From Magnetococcales bacterium WMHbinv6 (GTDB taxonomy: Bacteria; Pseudomonadota; Magnetococcia; Magnetococcales; Magnetaquicoccaceae): 64,000 nucleotides of DNA. The translations under genes were made by a program, and so were the position numbers. Where the stretch lies: contig PDZV01000006.1 in assembly GCA_002753135.1 (NCBI GenBank), positions 47,975 through 111,974 on the forward strand. The letters are read 5' to 3'. Positions 45,814 through 54,290 of the stretch are shown here, one piece after another (position 1 is the first letter of the stretch; every line of letters begins with the position of its first letter). The notes beneath the pieces are model-generated. The model had not been told where the DNA came from, searched no databases, and was given only the letters and a program-made list of their open reading frames with translations.

Positions 45814-46346
45814 GGGTTTCTCGGCACGATGCCGCTGCGCAACGTGACGCTCTGTGTTTCCAGCTGATTGATGGCGCGACTCACCGTCAGTTGCACGGTC
45901 ACCAGACGGAAGGGACGGTAGCGGTTACCGGCATCGGCTTCATCGCTGACCGAAAAGCTGCCAACCGTATTGTCCGCCAACACCCCGACTTCACCGGCCC
46001 GTTGTATGGTCAAGGTGTTGTCTTGAAAGGTCAGGGTGACATTCACCCCATCGCTGCTGGTAAACTGCACTGAGGGAGTGTTGAGCGCCAGCGGTGAGAC
46101 GGTGGATTGCAAGCCGCTGCGCAGTTCCCGGCTGACCCGCTCCATGGCCAACCGGGCGGCACCGTCAGCCTGTTGAATGGCCGTACCCAATAGAAAGGAT
46201 TGATAACCGGCAACCAGCACCGGCGTACCGACACCGACAATCAAACCCAGCACGGTGATGGCCAACACCATCTCCAACAGGGTAAAAGCGCCGCTCGCAG
46301 GTTGGCCGTTTCTGCGACGCAGAGGTTGCTGAGAGGGAGTGGTCAT
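45810..46346 (-). CDS. mshO: Pseudopilin, MshO/PilW type
   Basis: Minor pilin-like protein of 178 residues. The prepilin N-terminus reads ASGAFTLLEMVLAITVLGLI: Glu5 is kept but the residue before Phe1 is Ala, not Gly. Downstream helix has AMERVSRELRSGL, and the C-terminal half is beta-rich. ATG 46346 overlaps the mshD stop (ATGA). Gene order mshC-D-O-P is the MSHA order in Vibrio. Confidence 0.7.
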   Translation of the reverse strand: MTTPSQQPLRRRNGQPASGAFTLLEMVLAITVLGLIVGVGTPVLVAGYQSFLLGTAIQQADGAARLAMERVSRELRSGLQSTVSPLALNTPSVQFTSSDGVNVTLTFQDNTLTIQRAGEVGVLADNTVGSFSVSDEADAGNRYRPFRLVTVQLTVSRAINQLETQSVTLRSGIVPRNP

Positions 46347-46765
46347 AGCACCATGACCCAGGATTGACTGACCGACCCACCCGTTGGCAGGGTGATGGTC
46401 ACCGTCACCTGACTGCACTGGGTGGCGGCAAGCGGACAGGAGAGGGTACCCACCGCCAAGGGAGCATTGTTGATGGTAATGGCACAGGCAAAACCGGTCA
46501 ACGGCAGGGGTGACCAGGGATCACAGGTGAGCAGGTCGGCATCGAGCGGTGGCCCGTTCTGCCAGTGGCGTCGGCGGGCCTGAATCTTTTCCATCACCTC
46601 TTGCAGCAAAAAATTGCCCTGCAAAATTTCCCGGTTCAAGGTGGGTGACTGCAGGGCGGTGACCGCTGCGGCCCCCAAACCGCCTACCACCAGACCGATG
46701 CTGATGATGGCGACCAACAGTTCAATGAAGGTAAAGCCAGCCTGGATCGGTTGGGCCGTGCGCAT
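46343..46765 (-). CDS. mshD: Pseudopilin, MshD/PilV type
   Basis: Pseudopilin of 140 residues with a class III prepilin leader ending QAG and the hydrophobic N-helix FTFIELLVAIISIGLVVGGL. Cys residues in the C-terminal beta region (LLTCDPW, CAITI, LSCPLAATQCSQ) may form disulfides. ATG 46765; 1 bp from mshC's end. Confidence 0.72.
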   Translation of the reverse strand: MRTAQPIQAGFTFIELLVAIISIGLVVGGLGAAAVTALQSPTLNREILQGNFLLQEVMEKIQARRRHWQNGPPLDADLLTCDPWSPLPLTGFACAITINNAPLAVGTLSCPLAATQCSQVTVTITLPTGGSVSQSWVMVL

Positions 46766-46766
46766 C

Positions 46767-47243
46767 TCAGGGGCCTCGCAGCAAACCGGTGCTTGCCGTG
46801 ATGGTAACCGTCGAAACACCCCCCCGATTATCGGTCACGGTGATCGAGGTATCCGCCGCCACAGTGCCCATGGGATAGAGAAAAGAGAGATCGAAAGCAG
46901 AATAACTGACATTGCTGGTCACCTGGGAACCGGCAATCACCGTATCGGAACCATCGCGCAGTTCATAGCTGCTGGCATTCAACCAGAGCAGACGACAGTT
47001 TTGTCCCCGATAGAGGCTGCAGGATTGTGCCGCACGCAGATCACTGAGCAACTGCCGGGCGATACCCACCCGATCCACATCCTCCGGCACCATCGAGGTG
47101 GCCGTGGCGGTCAACAGGCTGATGATCACGATCACCAGCACCAATTCAACCAGCGTAAAACCCGCCTCGCGGCCAGGCTGGCGTGGCGGATCAGCAGCGA
47201 TCGTGACAGGGGGTATGCTCAATCGTCTCCTTGTAGCGATCAT
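46767..47243 (-). CDS. mshC: Pseudopilin, MshC/GspH-FimT type
   Basis: Pseudopilin of 158 residues if started at ATG 47243. The leader is basic and ends EAG, then FTLVELVLVIVIISLL, with Glu5. The start overlaps the HD-GYP gene by 53 bp; a TTG at 47222 would reduce the overlap. The C-terminal domain is beta-rich with a Cys pair (SCSLYRGQNCRLLW). Confidence 0.7.
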   Translation of the reverse strand: MIATRRRLSIPPVTIAADPPRQPGREAGFTLVELVLVIVIISLLTATATSMVPEDVDRVGIARQLLSDLRAAQSCSLYRGQNCRLLWLNASSYELRDGSDTVIAGSQVTSNVSYSAFDLSFLYPMGTVAADTSITVTDNRGGVSTVTITASTGLLRGP

Positions 47244-48270
47244 AGATTTGCTCAATCTGCGGCAGAATGGCCAGAAAATGTTCCACAAGAACCGGCTGAA
47301 AATGGGTGCCGCTCATGGCTTTGAGTTCTGCTGCCGCCCGGGGAAAATCCCAGGCCGGTTTGTAGGGTCGTTCCGAAACCAGGGCATCAAAAACATCCGA
47401 TACCGCCACAATGCGGCCATACAAAGGAATATTTTCGCCGGACAACCCTTGCGGATAACCGCTGCCATCCCATTTTTCGTGATGGGTCAGGGCAATCTGA
47501 CAGGCGGCCTGCAACAGCTTTGCCGGTTGATTGCCCAAAATTTCGCCTCCGATGACCACATGCGATTTCATCACCTCCCGCTCTGCCGGGGTCAAACCGG
47601 CGGGTTTGAGCAGAATCAGATCCGGCACCCCCACCTTGCCGATATCGTGCATCGGGGCGGCGTTGAGAATCAACTCCGCCTCTTCATGGTTCAATCCATG
47701 GGCGACGGCCAAGGCGTGGGAATAGTGGGCCATGCGCTGAATGTGTGAACCGGTCTCCGGATCGCGGTATTCTGCCGCCCGACCCAAACAGGTGATGGTG
47801 GCCAGGCGGCTCTGCTGCAACTCGGCGGTGCGTTGCCGCACCTTCTGTTCCAGAATGGCATTCTGGTTTTCCAGGGCCAGACGGGCGCTGCGCAGGGCCA
47901 GATGGGTACGGGTACGAGCCTGTACCACCGGAATGCTGATCGGCTTGGTGATATAATCGACCGCACCCAGGGAAAAACCGACCACCTCATCCTGGGTATC
48001 GGCCATGGCAGTGATAAAAATGACCGGAATATCCCGCGTGCGGGGGTCGGCTTTCAATCGTCGGCACACCTCATAACCATCCATCTCCGGCATCATGATG
48101 TCCAGCAGAATAATGTCCGGCGGGGTATGCTCACAGTTTTGCAGTGCGGTCATGCCATCCAAAGCGACACTGACTTCATATTCATCGTTCAGAGCGTCCA
48201 GAATAATGCTGATATTGGTCTCCGTATCATCCACCACCAGTACCGTCTGGCGGCGCAGTTCATCCTGCAT
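47191..48270 (-). CDS. HD-GYP response regulator, cyclic-di-GMP phosphodiesterase type
   Basis: Cytoplasmic regulator of 359 residues. The receiver has the acidic VVDDTE pair, the phosphoacceptor Asp in ILLDIMMPEMDG and Lys in YITKP. After a coiled coil, an HD-GYP domain carries PMHDIGKVG and HHEKWDGSGYPQGL, consistent with cyclic-di-GMP hydrolysis. ATG 48270 overlaps the end of the BarA-like kinase by 11 bp, which makes the kinase its likely partner. Confidence 0.9.
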   Translation of the reverse strand: MQDELRRQTVLVVDDTETNISIILDALNDEYEVSVALDGMTALQNCEHTPPDIILLDIMMPEMDGYEVCRRLKADPRTRDIPVIFITAMADTQDEVVGFSLGAVDYITKPISIPVVQARTRTHLALRSARLALENQNAILEQKVRQRTAELQQSRLATITCLGRAAEYRDPETGSHIQRMAHYSHALAVAHGLNHEEAELILNAAPMHDIGKVGVPDLILLKPAGLTPAEREVMKSHVVIGGEILGNQPAKLLQAACQIALTHHEKWDGSGYPQGLSGENIPLYGRIVAVSDVFDALVSERPYKPAWDFPRAAAELKAMSGTHFQPVLVEHFLAILPQIEQIYDRYKETIEHTPCHDRC

Positions 48271-51200
48271 GATTTTCTCCTTGCTGCTGCAGAAGGGCCT
48301 CCAACACCTTGACCGCCTCTTTGAATTGAAATTTTTTCGTATGCGTTGCCAACGCTGCAAGCGGTTGACTGTAGGCCTCTGGCCAATTTTTGGCTTGCAA
48401 CTGTTGCAGAATTGCCTGACACGGCTTCGGTTTGCCAGCGCGTAACGGTTCGGCCAGCTCGTGCAACAAAGGCCACAACTGTGCGGCATCGCCCTCTTCG
48501 GTGACAGCCGCCGTCGCGGCAGAAGCCTCCATCGCCAGGACGGGACCAAACTGCTTTAAAATCTCTGCCAACTGCGTTTCAAAACGGTCCAACATGGCCA
48601 GCAACGGCTCCTCCGTCCCGACCAAAATCAACTGCTCCAGCTTTTCACAAACGGTTTGCAGCTCGCGGGCACCAACATTGCCGGCCATCCCCTTGAGGGT
48701 GTGTACCATCCGCTGGGCCACCTCCTGCTGGCCATTCTCCAGCACCTGACGGAGTTCACTGGCTGTATTGGCCTGACTTTCATAAAATTTTTGCAACAAT
48801 TTGCGATACAGACGCCGGTTACCCCCCAGCTTGTTGAGGGCAAAACGTTGATCGATACCGGCCATTTCCGGCAAAGAGAACACCTCTTCTGCCGTTGGTG
48901 TTGCCGGGACTTCCCCTTCATTGCGCACGGCAGTTGCCCCCCGACTGGTCGGCAACACCTTGAGCAAAGCGGCAAACAGTTGATTCATATCCACCGGTTT
49001 GGTGACATAATCGGTCATTCCGGCTTCCAGATAGCGTTCCCGTTCACCGGCCATGGCATTGGCGGTCATGGCAATTATCGGCAAATCGTTGTAGGTCGGA
49101 TCGGAACGAATACGACGGGTTGCTTCATAGCCATCCAGTACCGGCATCTGCAGATCCATGATCACCACATCGTAACGGTCGTGCGTGACCATCTGCACCC
49201 CTTCCAAACCGTTATTGGCCGTCTGCACCTCCACACCCACCAGTTCCAGCAGCTCCCGCGCCACCTGTTGATTGAACTCATTGTCTTCCACCAACAACAC
49301 CTTGGCCCCGCGCAACGCCAGCCAGGTATCCTGCAGGCTGTGGCCTTGCTGGCTCTCGTTGGCAGAACTCACCTCGCGATGGTGACCAAACACCCGCATG
49401 ATGGCATCGAACAGAGTGGAGTGGCTGGTTGGCTTGGTCAAAAAGGCACCAAACCCCACCTCTTCCGCTTTGGAGCGAATCTGTTGATCATCAAAAGCGG
49501 TCATCATGATGGTATGAGGCGGATTGTTTAACTGTGCATTGCGCCGAATCTGCTCTGCGGTTTTGATGCCGTCGATACCTGGCATTTTCCAGTCGATAAT
49601 CGCCAGTTGATAGGCTTCTCCACGGCTGTCGGCCTCTGCCAGGGCCTGCAACCCCTCTTCACCGCTGGCCACCGTATCCACCTTGAAGGAAAAGTCGCTG
49701 AGCATCTCCTGCAAAATTTCCCGCGCCGAGGCATTGTCATCGATGACCAGAACATGGGCACCGCGCAAATCCCGCGGTGAAACCGGATAGGATTTGCCCT
49801 CCTGCGGGGGCGGGCAGCCGAAGACCGCCGTAAACAGAAAAGTACTCCCCTCTCCCGGCGTACTCTCCACCCAAATGGAGCCGCGCATCATCTCGACCAG
49901 ACGTTTGCTGATCGCCAGCCCCAAACCGGTGCCACCATATTTGCGGGTGGTGGAACTGTCCACCTGCGAAAACGATTGAAACAGTTTGGCCTGTTGTTCC
50001 CGGGTCATGCCCACGCCGGTATCGCGCACGGCAAAACGCACCGTGACCTCATCCTCACCGCGGGCCAATTGTTCCACCCGGATCACCACCTCACCCTGTC
50101 TGGTGAATTTGACCGCATTGTGGGTCAGATTGATCAAAATCTGCTCCAAACGGTAGGGATCACCGACCAGTTCCACCGGAATGGCCGGATCAATTTTCAA
50201 CAGAAGCTCCAGCCCTCTCTCCTCCACCTTGAAGGCGACGATACTGGCCAGATTGTGAAACAGGCGATCCAAACGAAAGGAGACCGACTCCATCTCCAGA
50301 CGACCGGCCTCAATTTTGGAAAAATCAAGGATGTCATTGAGAATGCGCAACAGCGATTTGGAGGCAATGGCAATTTTTTGCAGATAATCCCGTTGTTTCG
50401 GTGTCGTATCGGTCTGCATGCACAGGTTGGTCATACCGATGATGGCATTCATCGGGGTACGAATTTCGTGGCTCATATTGGCCAGAAAATCGCTTTTGGC
50501 CTGGCTGGCCTCCTCGGCCAGCAGGGATGCCTGCTGCAGTTTGTCCTGAATGGTTTTCATTTCGGTGATGTCATGGTGCAGAATGACACAACCGTCTACC
50601 CCCTCTTTGCCGCTGATGATCGGGGCCACGGTCAGCTGATGCCACTGCTGACCACGGCTCTCATCGACCGCCGAGCCAGGTCGGGAGAGTACCGTGCCAC
50701 GCCATACCTTGCCCTGACCAATATCTGACCAGATCTCTGTCTGCTGGGCGGAGGTCAAACCCACATTGAGATCCCGATAGTTATGACCAAGTGCTGCATG
50801 ACGGCTCTGTCCGGTCAAGGCGGTAAACGAGGGATTGACATACTCCACCACACCACGGGGATCGGTGATGATCACCGCATCGACGGTAGCCTCCACCGCT
50901 TCGGTCATCCGCTGCCGGTTGCGCATTTCGCGGCGATTCTGCAACATCAGGTAGAGCAACAAGGCCAACAGCACCATGGCAGCGACATAGAGCAGATAGC
51001 GGTTCCAACGGGCTTCGTGCAACTCCTGCTGATAGGCTCGTTGCGAGGTGCGCAACAGATTATCACCCAGCTGGCCAATGGCCGGATCGGTCAGTCGGTT
51101 TGATAACTCCTGCCACTCCTGCCAACGGGCCACAACCGTCTGCGCCGAGGCCGATAATAATTCCACCGCTTTGGGTAAGGAATCGGACCCTTTGCCCAAC

Positions 51201-51775
51201 AGCCCCTGAATGGTTTGCAGCCGTTTGTTCAGGCCGCCTGCCAGCAGCGCCTCCCCGTTGCCACCCGGCACGAATGACAAAGCACGGCTGATCTCCCGTG
51301 CCAGCTGTTCCAACTGGCGCATCAACGGCGCTTGTCCCTGCCCGGACGGACCGTGCAAAATGGCCTCCAGCAAGGTGATGAAACGGTCCATCTCCTGGCG
51401 CAACACCGCCTGCGCCTGCATGCGACGTCCGACCAGTTCCAAACGCAGTGCCACCATCCCTTGCAACTGTTGCAAATTTTTGCCGATTTTTGGCTCCAGG
51501 AAGGCGTCGTTGCGGATCTCCTGAATCACCTGCGCCACCTGCTGATCCATCAACCGCAAGGGAGCCAGAATCTCCTTGTTGTTGTCCCACAGCCCACCCC
51601 GGTCCAGGCGGGCCACCTCCCGGTTCAGTTCTGCCTCCTGATAGGCCAGACGGCTCAACATCTCCTGCAAACGGTCGTAGCGCAGACGGTCCACATCCGA
51701 CAACGTCACCAGACTCGTCATGATGGCGGCAAACATGAGGATGGGAACGAGGCGAAACAAATTGGCTTTTTTCAC
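48260..51775 (-). CDS. BarA-like hybrid histidine kinase (PAS, HisKA, two receivers, HPt)
   Basis: Membrane phosphorelay kinase of 1171 residues. TM1 ([20 protein letters not shown]), helical periplasmic domain to about residue 240, TM2 ([18 protein letters not shown]), PAS ([20 protein letters not shown]), HisKA ([13 protein letters not shown]), HATPase ([21 protein letters not shown]), receiver 1 ([12 protein letters not shown]), receiver 2 ([13 protein letters not shown]), and an HPt domain ([13 protein letters not shown]). All phosphoacceptors are intact. GTG 51775 is supported by AGGAG 7 nt upstream. Upstream lies a tandem 23-bp repeat. Confidence 0.92.
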   Translation of the reverse strand: MKKANLFRLVPILMFAAIMTSLVTLSDVDRLRYDRLQEMLSRLAYQEAELNREVARLDRGGLWDNNKEILAPLRLMDQQVAQVIQEIRNDAFLEPKIGKNLQQLQGMVALRLELVGRRMQAQAVLRQEMDRFITLLEAILHGPSGQGQAPLMRQLEQLAREISRALSFVPGGNGEALLAGGLNKRLQTIQGLLGKGSDSLPKAVELLSASAQTVVARWQEWQELSNRLTDPAIGQLGDNLLRTSQRAYQQELHEARWNRYLLYVAAMVLLALLLYLMLQNRREMRNRQRMTEAVEATVDAVIITDPRGVVEYVNPSFTALTGQSRHAALGHNYRDLNVGLTSAQQTEIWSDIGQGKVWRGTVLSRPGSAVDESRGQQWHQLTVAPIISGKEGVDGCVILHHDITEMKTIQDKLQQASLLAEEASQAKSDFLANMSHEIRTPMNAIIGMTNLCMQTDTTPKQRDYLQKIAIASKSLLRILNDILDFSKIEAGRLEMESVSFRLDRLFHNLASIVAFKVEERGLELLLKIDPAIPVELVGDPYRLEQILINLTHNAVKFTRQGEVVIRVEQLARGEDEVTVRFAVRDTGVGMTREQQAKLFQSFSQVDSSTTRKYGGTGLGLAISKRLVEMMRGSIWVESTPGEGSTFLFTAVFGCPPPQEGKSYPVSPRDLRGAHVLVIDDNASAREILQEMLSDFSFKVDTVASGEEGLQALAEADSRGEAYQLAIIDWKMPGIDGIKTAEQIRRNAQLNNPPHTIMMTAFDDQQIRSKAEEVGFGAFLTKPTSHSTLFDAIMRVFGHHREVSSANESQQGHSLQDTWLALRGAKVLLVEDNEFNQQVARELLELVGVEVQTANNGLEGVQMVTHDRYDVVIMDLQMPVLDGYEATRRIRSDPTYNDLPIIAMTANAMAGERERYLEAGMTDYVTKPVDMNQLFAALLKVLPTSRGATAVRNEGEVPATPTAEEVFSLPEMAGIDQRFALNKLGGNRRLYRKLLQKFYESQANTASELRQVLENGQQEVAQRMVHTLKGMAGNVGARELQTVCEKLEQLILVGTEEPLLAMLDRFETQLAEILKQFGPVLAMEASAATAAVTEEGDAAQLWPLLHELAEPLRAGKPKPCQAILQQLQAKNWPEAYSQPLAALATHTKKFQFKEAVKVLEALLQQQGENHAG

Positions 51776-51806
51776 CGGCAAACTCCTGGCACAGCACGAT
51801 GTTCCG

Positions 51807-51852
51807 GACAAAGCAAGTCGTTCACTTCAGACAAAGCAAGCCGTTCACTTCA
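51807..51852. repeat. Tandem 23-bp direct repeat
   Basis: Two head-to-tail copies (51807-51829 and 51830-51852) starting GACAAAGCAAG and ending TTCACTTCA, differing at one position (T/C). They begin 31 bp upstream of the kinase GTG and next to its ribosome binding site. This could be an operator for a DNA-binding regulator. Confidence 0.8.
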
Positions 51853-52036
51853 CTGGCTGTAATCGGCTCGCACCCCCCTGTTCTCCCCTGTTGCCATGCT
51901 CTGACAATTGACCCCACCCTGTCAAGCAGGCTTTGCACGATTGCCGATACAGAAGTCCATTCTATCCGAGTTCGCAACCATTATACACCTCTTTTGTGAT
52001 CATCCCGGTACTGCACCAGTTTTACTTGTTTTTTAA

Positions 52037-52066
52037 TTGACGCCAGTTGCGCAAAAATGGTATATC
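52037..52066 (+). promoter_or_regulatory. Promoter-like pair before the short pilin
   Basis: TTGACG (52037-52042), 18 bp, TATATC (52061-52066), about 110 bp before the pilin ATG. Spacing and -10 are not perfect. Confidence 0.4.
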
Positions 52067-52177
52067 GGGGATAGGAGAGGGAAAGTTTAGGTTGGTTCGC
52101 GGCCTGTTCTTCCCCATCCGCTTTCCAGGACCGATTCTGGAAAATCTTTATGCATTGCAACATCATGAGGTGCAACA

Positions 52178-52459
52178 ATGAAAGTCAAGGCGCAACATCG
52201 TCGGCGCGAAGGCGGGTTTACCCTGGTGGAAATGGTCATGGTGGTTGTGATTATCGGCCTGCTGGCCGCGATGGCGTTGCCCAGATTTACCGGTCTCTCC
52301 ACGCAGGCCAAAAGCGTCTCCGATGGCTTGACGAAAAATGCCGCCGATACCCAGGGTGACTGCATTGAGCAGTTTGTCGGGACCGGCTTGACTGAAGAGC
52401 GTGCCAAAGCATTGTGTGGTGGTACCGACATGGTCGGTGGTAATTTTGTCACCAAATAG
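52178..52459 (+). CDS. Type IV prepilin-like protein, short (MshA-type)
   Basis: Predicted pilin subunit of 93 residues: basic leader ending EGG, then FTLVEMVMVVVIIGLLAAMA (Glu5), the helix LPRFTGLSTQAKSVSDG, and a short C-terminal part with two Cys (GDCIEQF, ALCGGTDM) that could make the usual disulfide. Much shorter than most MSHA pilins (about 160 residues). ATG 52178 with GAGG 10 nt upstream. Lies at the head of the rightward pilus genes. Confidence 0.8.
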   Translation: MKVKAQHRRREGGFTLVEMVMVVVIIGLLAAMALPRFTGLSTQAKSVSDGLTKNAADTQGDCIEQFVGTGLTEERAKALCGGTDMVGGNFVTK

Positions 52460-52694
52460 TGACCGCTGGTCGTGCTTTTCCAACCTTCGGTCCGTTGTTC
52501 TCATCCATCGCATATGTCTGCCTGCTCTGTTTGGCAAACAGGCGGCCTGATCAAATCAGTCGGAACGGATTGGCAACAAACATTCTCATGCGTTGGTGCG
52601 CGTTGACGGGTGGCTGGTGCCCCTCTGCCGGTGGGTATCGGTGATGGGTTGGTGTTGGGCGGCATATCGTTTGACAAGCAGGGAGGTCAGGTTG

Positions 52695-53084
52695 TTGCTC
52701 CCGCGTTCCCATAGTGAAACCTCTCCTGCTGCCGATGGCGGTTTTACCCTGGTCGAAATGGTCATGGTCATTGTCATTATCGGCATTCTGGCAGCCATGG
52801 CCCTGCCGCGCTACGGTGCCATTCCCCAAGAAGCCGCCAACAGCCATGCCCGGGCAATTGCCGCTGCCCTCGGTGCGGCGGCAGCCACCTATCAAACCCG
52901 CTGTGCCGTGGGCATCGGTCCGTGTGATGCGCTGGTTTGTAGCGGTGCAGGTACCTTGGCAATCTCCTTATTGAGTGGTATCGTCACCACCGATTATACC
53001 TTGGGCGGTGATCCGACCACCGGTTGTACCGTCCGTCATGTGGCAGGGAGTGTCACGTTTACCAGTGCCCCCGTCTGGCCCTGA
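52695..53084 (+). CDS. Type IV prepilin-like protein (MshA-type)
   Basis: Pilin of 129 residues if started at TTG 52695, which sits 7 nt after GGAGGT; the frame opens 34 codons earlier but a leader that long would be unusual. Leader ends DGG, then FTLVEMVMVIVIIGILAAMA, ALPRYGAIPQEAANSHARAI and a Cys pair (CAVGIGPC), plus a second pair (VCSGAG, GCTVRH). The region between it and the first pilin (52460-52694) contains no clear gene. Confidence 0.78.
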   Translation: MLPRSHSETSPAADGGFTLVEMVMVIVIIGILAAMALPRYGAIPQEAANSHARAIAAALGAAAATYQTRCAVGIGPCDALVCSGAGTLAISLLSGIVTTDYTLGGDPTTGCTVRHVAGSVTFTSAPVWP

Positions 53085-53110
53085 TTTCCTCCATCGTCAA
53101 TGCAACGGCT

Positions 53111-53878
53111 ATGATCTCATTGGAATCGCTAAAAGATTTTAAAATGCCGCCCGCATTGCTCAAGCTGCAGGCTTGGTTCGATGGCATGGAAGCACCCCGA
53201 CGCAACCTGATTCTGATCATGATACTGCTTGTGCTGCTCTTTTCCTGGCTGAATCTGCTGTGGCAACCGTACCAGAAGCGTCAGCAACTCTACCAGGTAA
53301 CAACTACGGAACTAAACAAAAGCGTCTCCGAACTGGTCAATCGCCTGCAGAAAATGCCCCTTGCCAAAAAAGTCGACCTCAACGCGGAACGCCAGGCACG
53401 TATTCAAGCTCTGGAACAGGAACTGCGGGAGCTTGCCACCACCGTGGGTAAAGAGTCGGGAACCTTGATTCAACCGGCAGAGATGTTGAAAGCCTTGCGT
53501 CAACTGTTGTCGGAACGGCCGGCAGTCAAAGTACGGCGTCTGGAAGCGGCCAATGTGCAACCCGTTCAACTGAGTACCACCGCCACCATCAAACAGGCGG
53601 TGCAAGGCACTGCCACCAGCCTGAACAAAAAAGCGGCGGCGGGCAGCAGCGCAAAAAAGACGGAAGATCCCGCCGTACCCATGATTTATCGGCATGATAT
53701 CGAGTTGGAAATTGAAGCCGGCTACCTGGATGTGCTTGCCTTCTGCAAAGAGGTGGAGAGCTATCCCTGGGTTTTTTTCTGGGATGAGGTGCGCTACCAT
53801 GCGGTCAACTATCCACTTACCCATGCGGTCATTCGTTTTTTCACCTTGAGCATCGGGGAGGGATTGATCGGTGGTTGA
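53111..53878 (+). CDS. mshJ: MSHA biogenesis protein MshJ-like
   Basis: Inner-membrane protein of 255 residues. TM at residues 28-48 (RRNLILIMILLVLLFSWLNL), then a coiled coil rich in Gln/Glu (QARIQALEQELRELATTVG) and a C-terminal alpha/beta domain ending YPWVFFWDEVRYH. This matches MshJ/PilO-like platform components. Overlaps mshK by 8 bp. MshI, normally just upstream, is absent. Confidence 0.72.
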   Translation: MISLESLKDFKMPPALLKLQAWFDGMEAPRRNLILIMILLVLLFSWLNLLWQPYQKRQQLYQVTTTELNKSVSELVNRLQKMPLAKKVDLNAERQARIQALEQELRELATTVGKESGTLIQPAEMLKALRQLLSERPAVKVRRLEAANVQPVQLSTTATIKQAVQGTATSLNKKAAAGSSAKKTEDPAVPMIYRHDIELEIEAGYLDVLAFCKEVESYPWVFFWDEVRYHAVNYPLTHAVIRFFTLSIGEGLIGG

Positions 53879-54290
53879 ACGGTATGGCCTGCTGCCGCTT
53901 GCCGCTGCCCTGTTGCTGTCAACAAGCGTCTGGGCAGAATGGGAAAATGCTTTGTCCCTTGGTTTGCGCGATCCCTCGCGACCGCCGGCTGCGCTGCTGC
54001 AGCCGCGCCAAGAGACGAAGACGGATGGCAGCGGCGGCCTTGCCCTGGACCGCTGGCAATTGAATCTGCTCCGTTTTACCGGCACCGATGCCCTGGCCAT
54101 CATCAACGGCAAACCGGTGCGCGCCGGAGAAACCATCGATGGCCTGTTGGTGGAGGCCATCCATCGTCACGGTGTCACCGGCAGAGCCGATCATCAACCG
54201 GTCACTTTGCGCATGGAAGTCAATCGCGCGGCGGCCAATATGATCGTTCGACCGGCCAAGCGAGCTGCCACCAGGGCAGATTCTCCATGA
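53871..54290 (+). CDS. mshK: MSHA biogenesis protein MshK-like
   Basis: Exported protein of 139 residues with signal peptide MVERYGLLPLAAALLLSTSV. The mature part DRWQLNLLRFTGTDALAIIN and GKPVRAGETIDGLLVEAI resembles the MshK/PilP-like periplasmic component. GTG start 53871; its stop overlaps the mshL ATG. Identification rests mainly on position. Confidence 0.65.
   Translation: MVERYGLLPLAAALLLSTSVWAEWENALSLGLRDPSRPPAALLQPRQETKTDGSGGLALDRWQLNLLRFTGTDALAIINGKPVRAGETIDGLLVEAIHRHGVTGRADHQPVTLRMEVNRAAANMIVRPAKRAATRADSP

Larger units (their letters stand above)
51776..52177. other. Divergent intergenic region between the BarA-like kinase and the pilin
   Basis: 402 bp that separate the two arms of the pilus locus. 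Contains a tandem 23-bp direct repeat at 51807-51852 and a promoter for the rightward arm at 52037-52066. I see nothing else distinctive. Confidence 0.7.
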
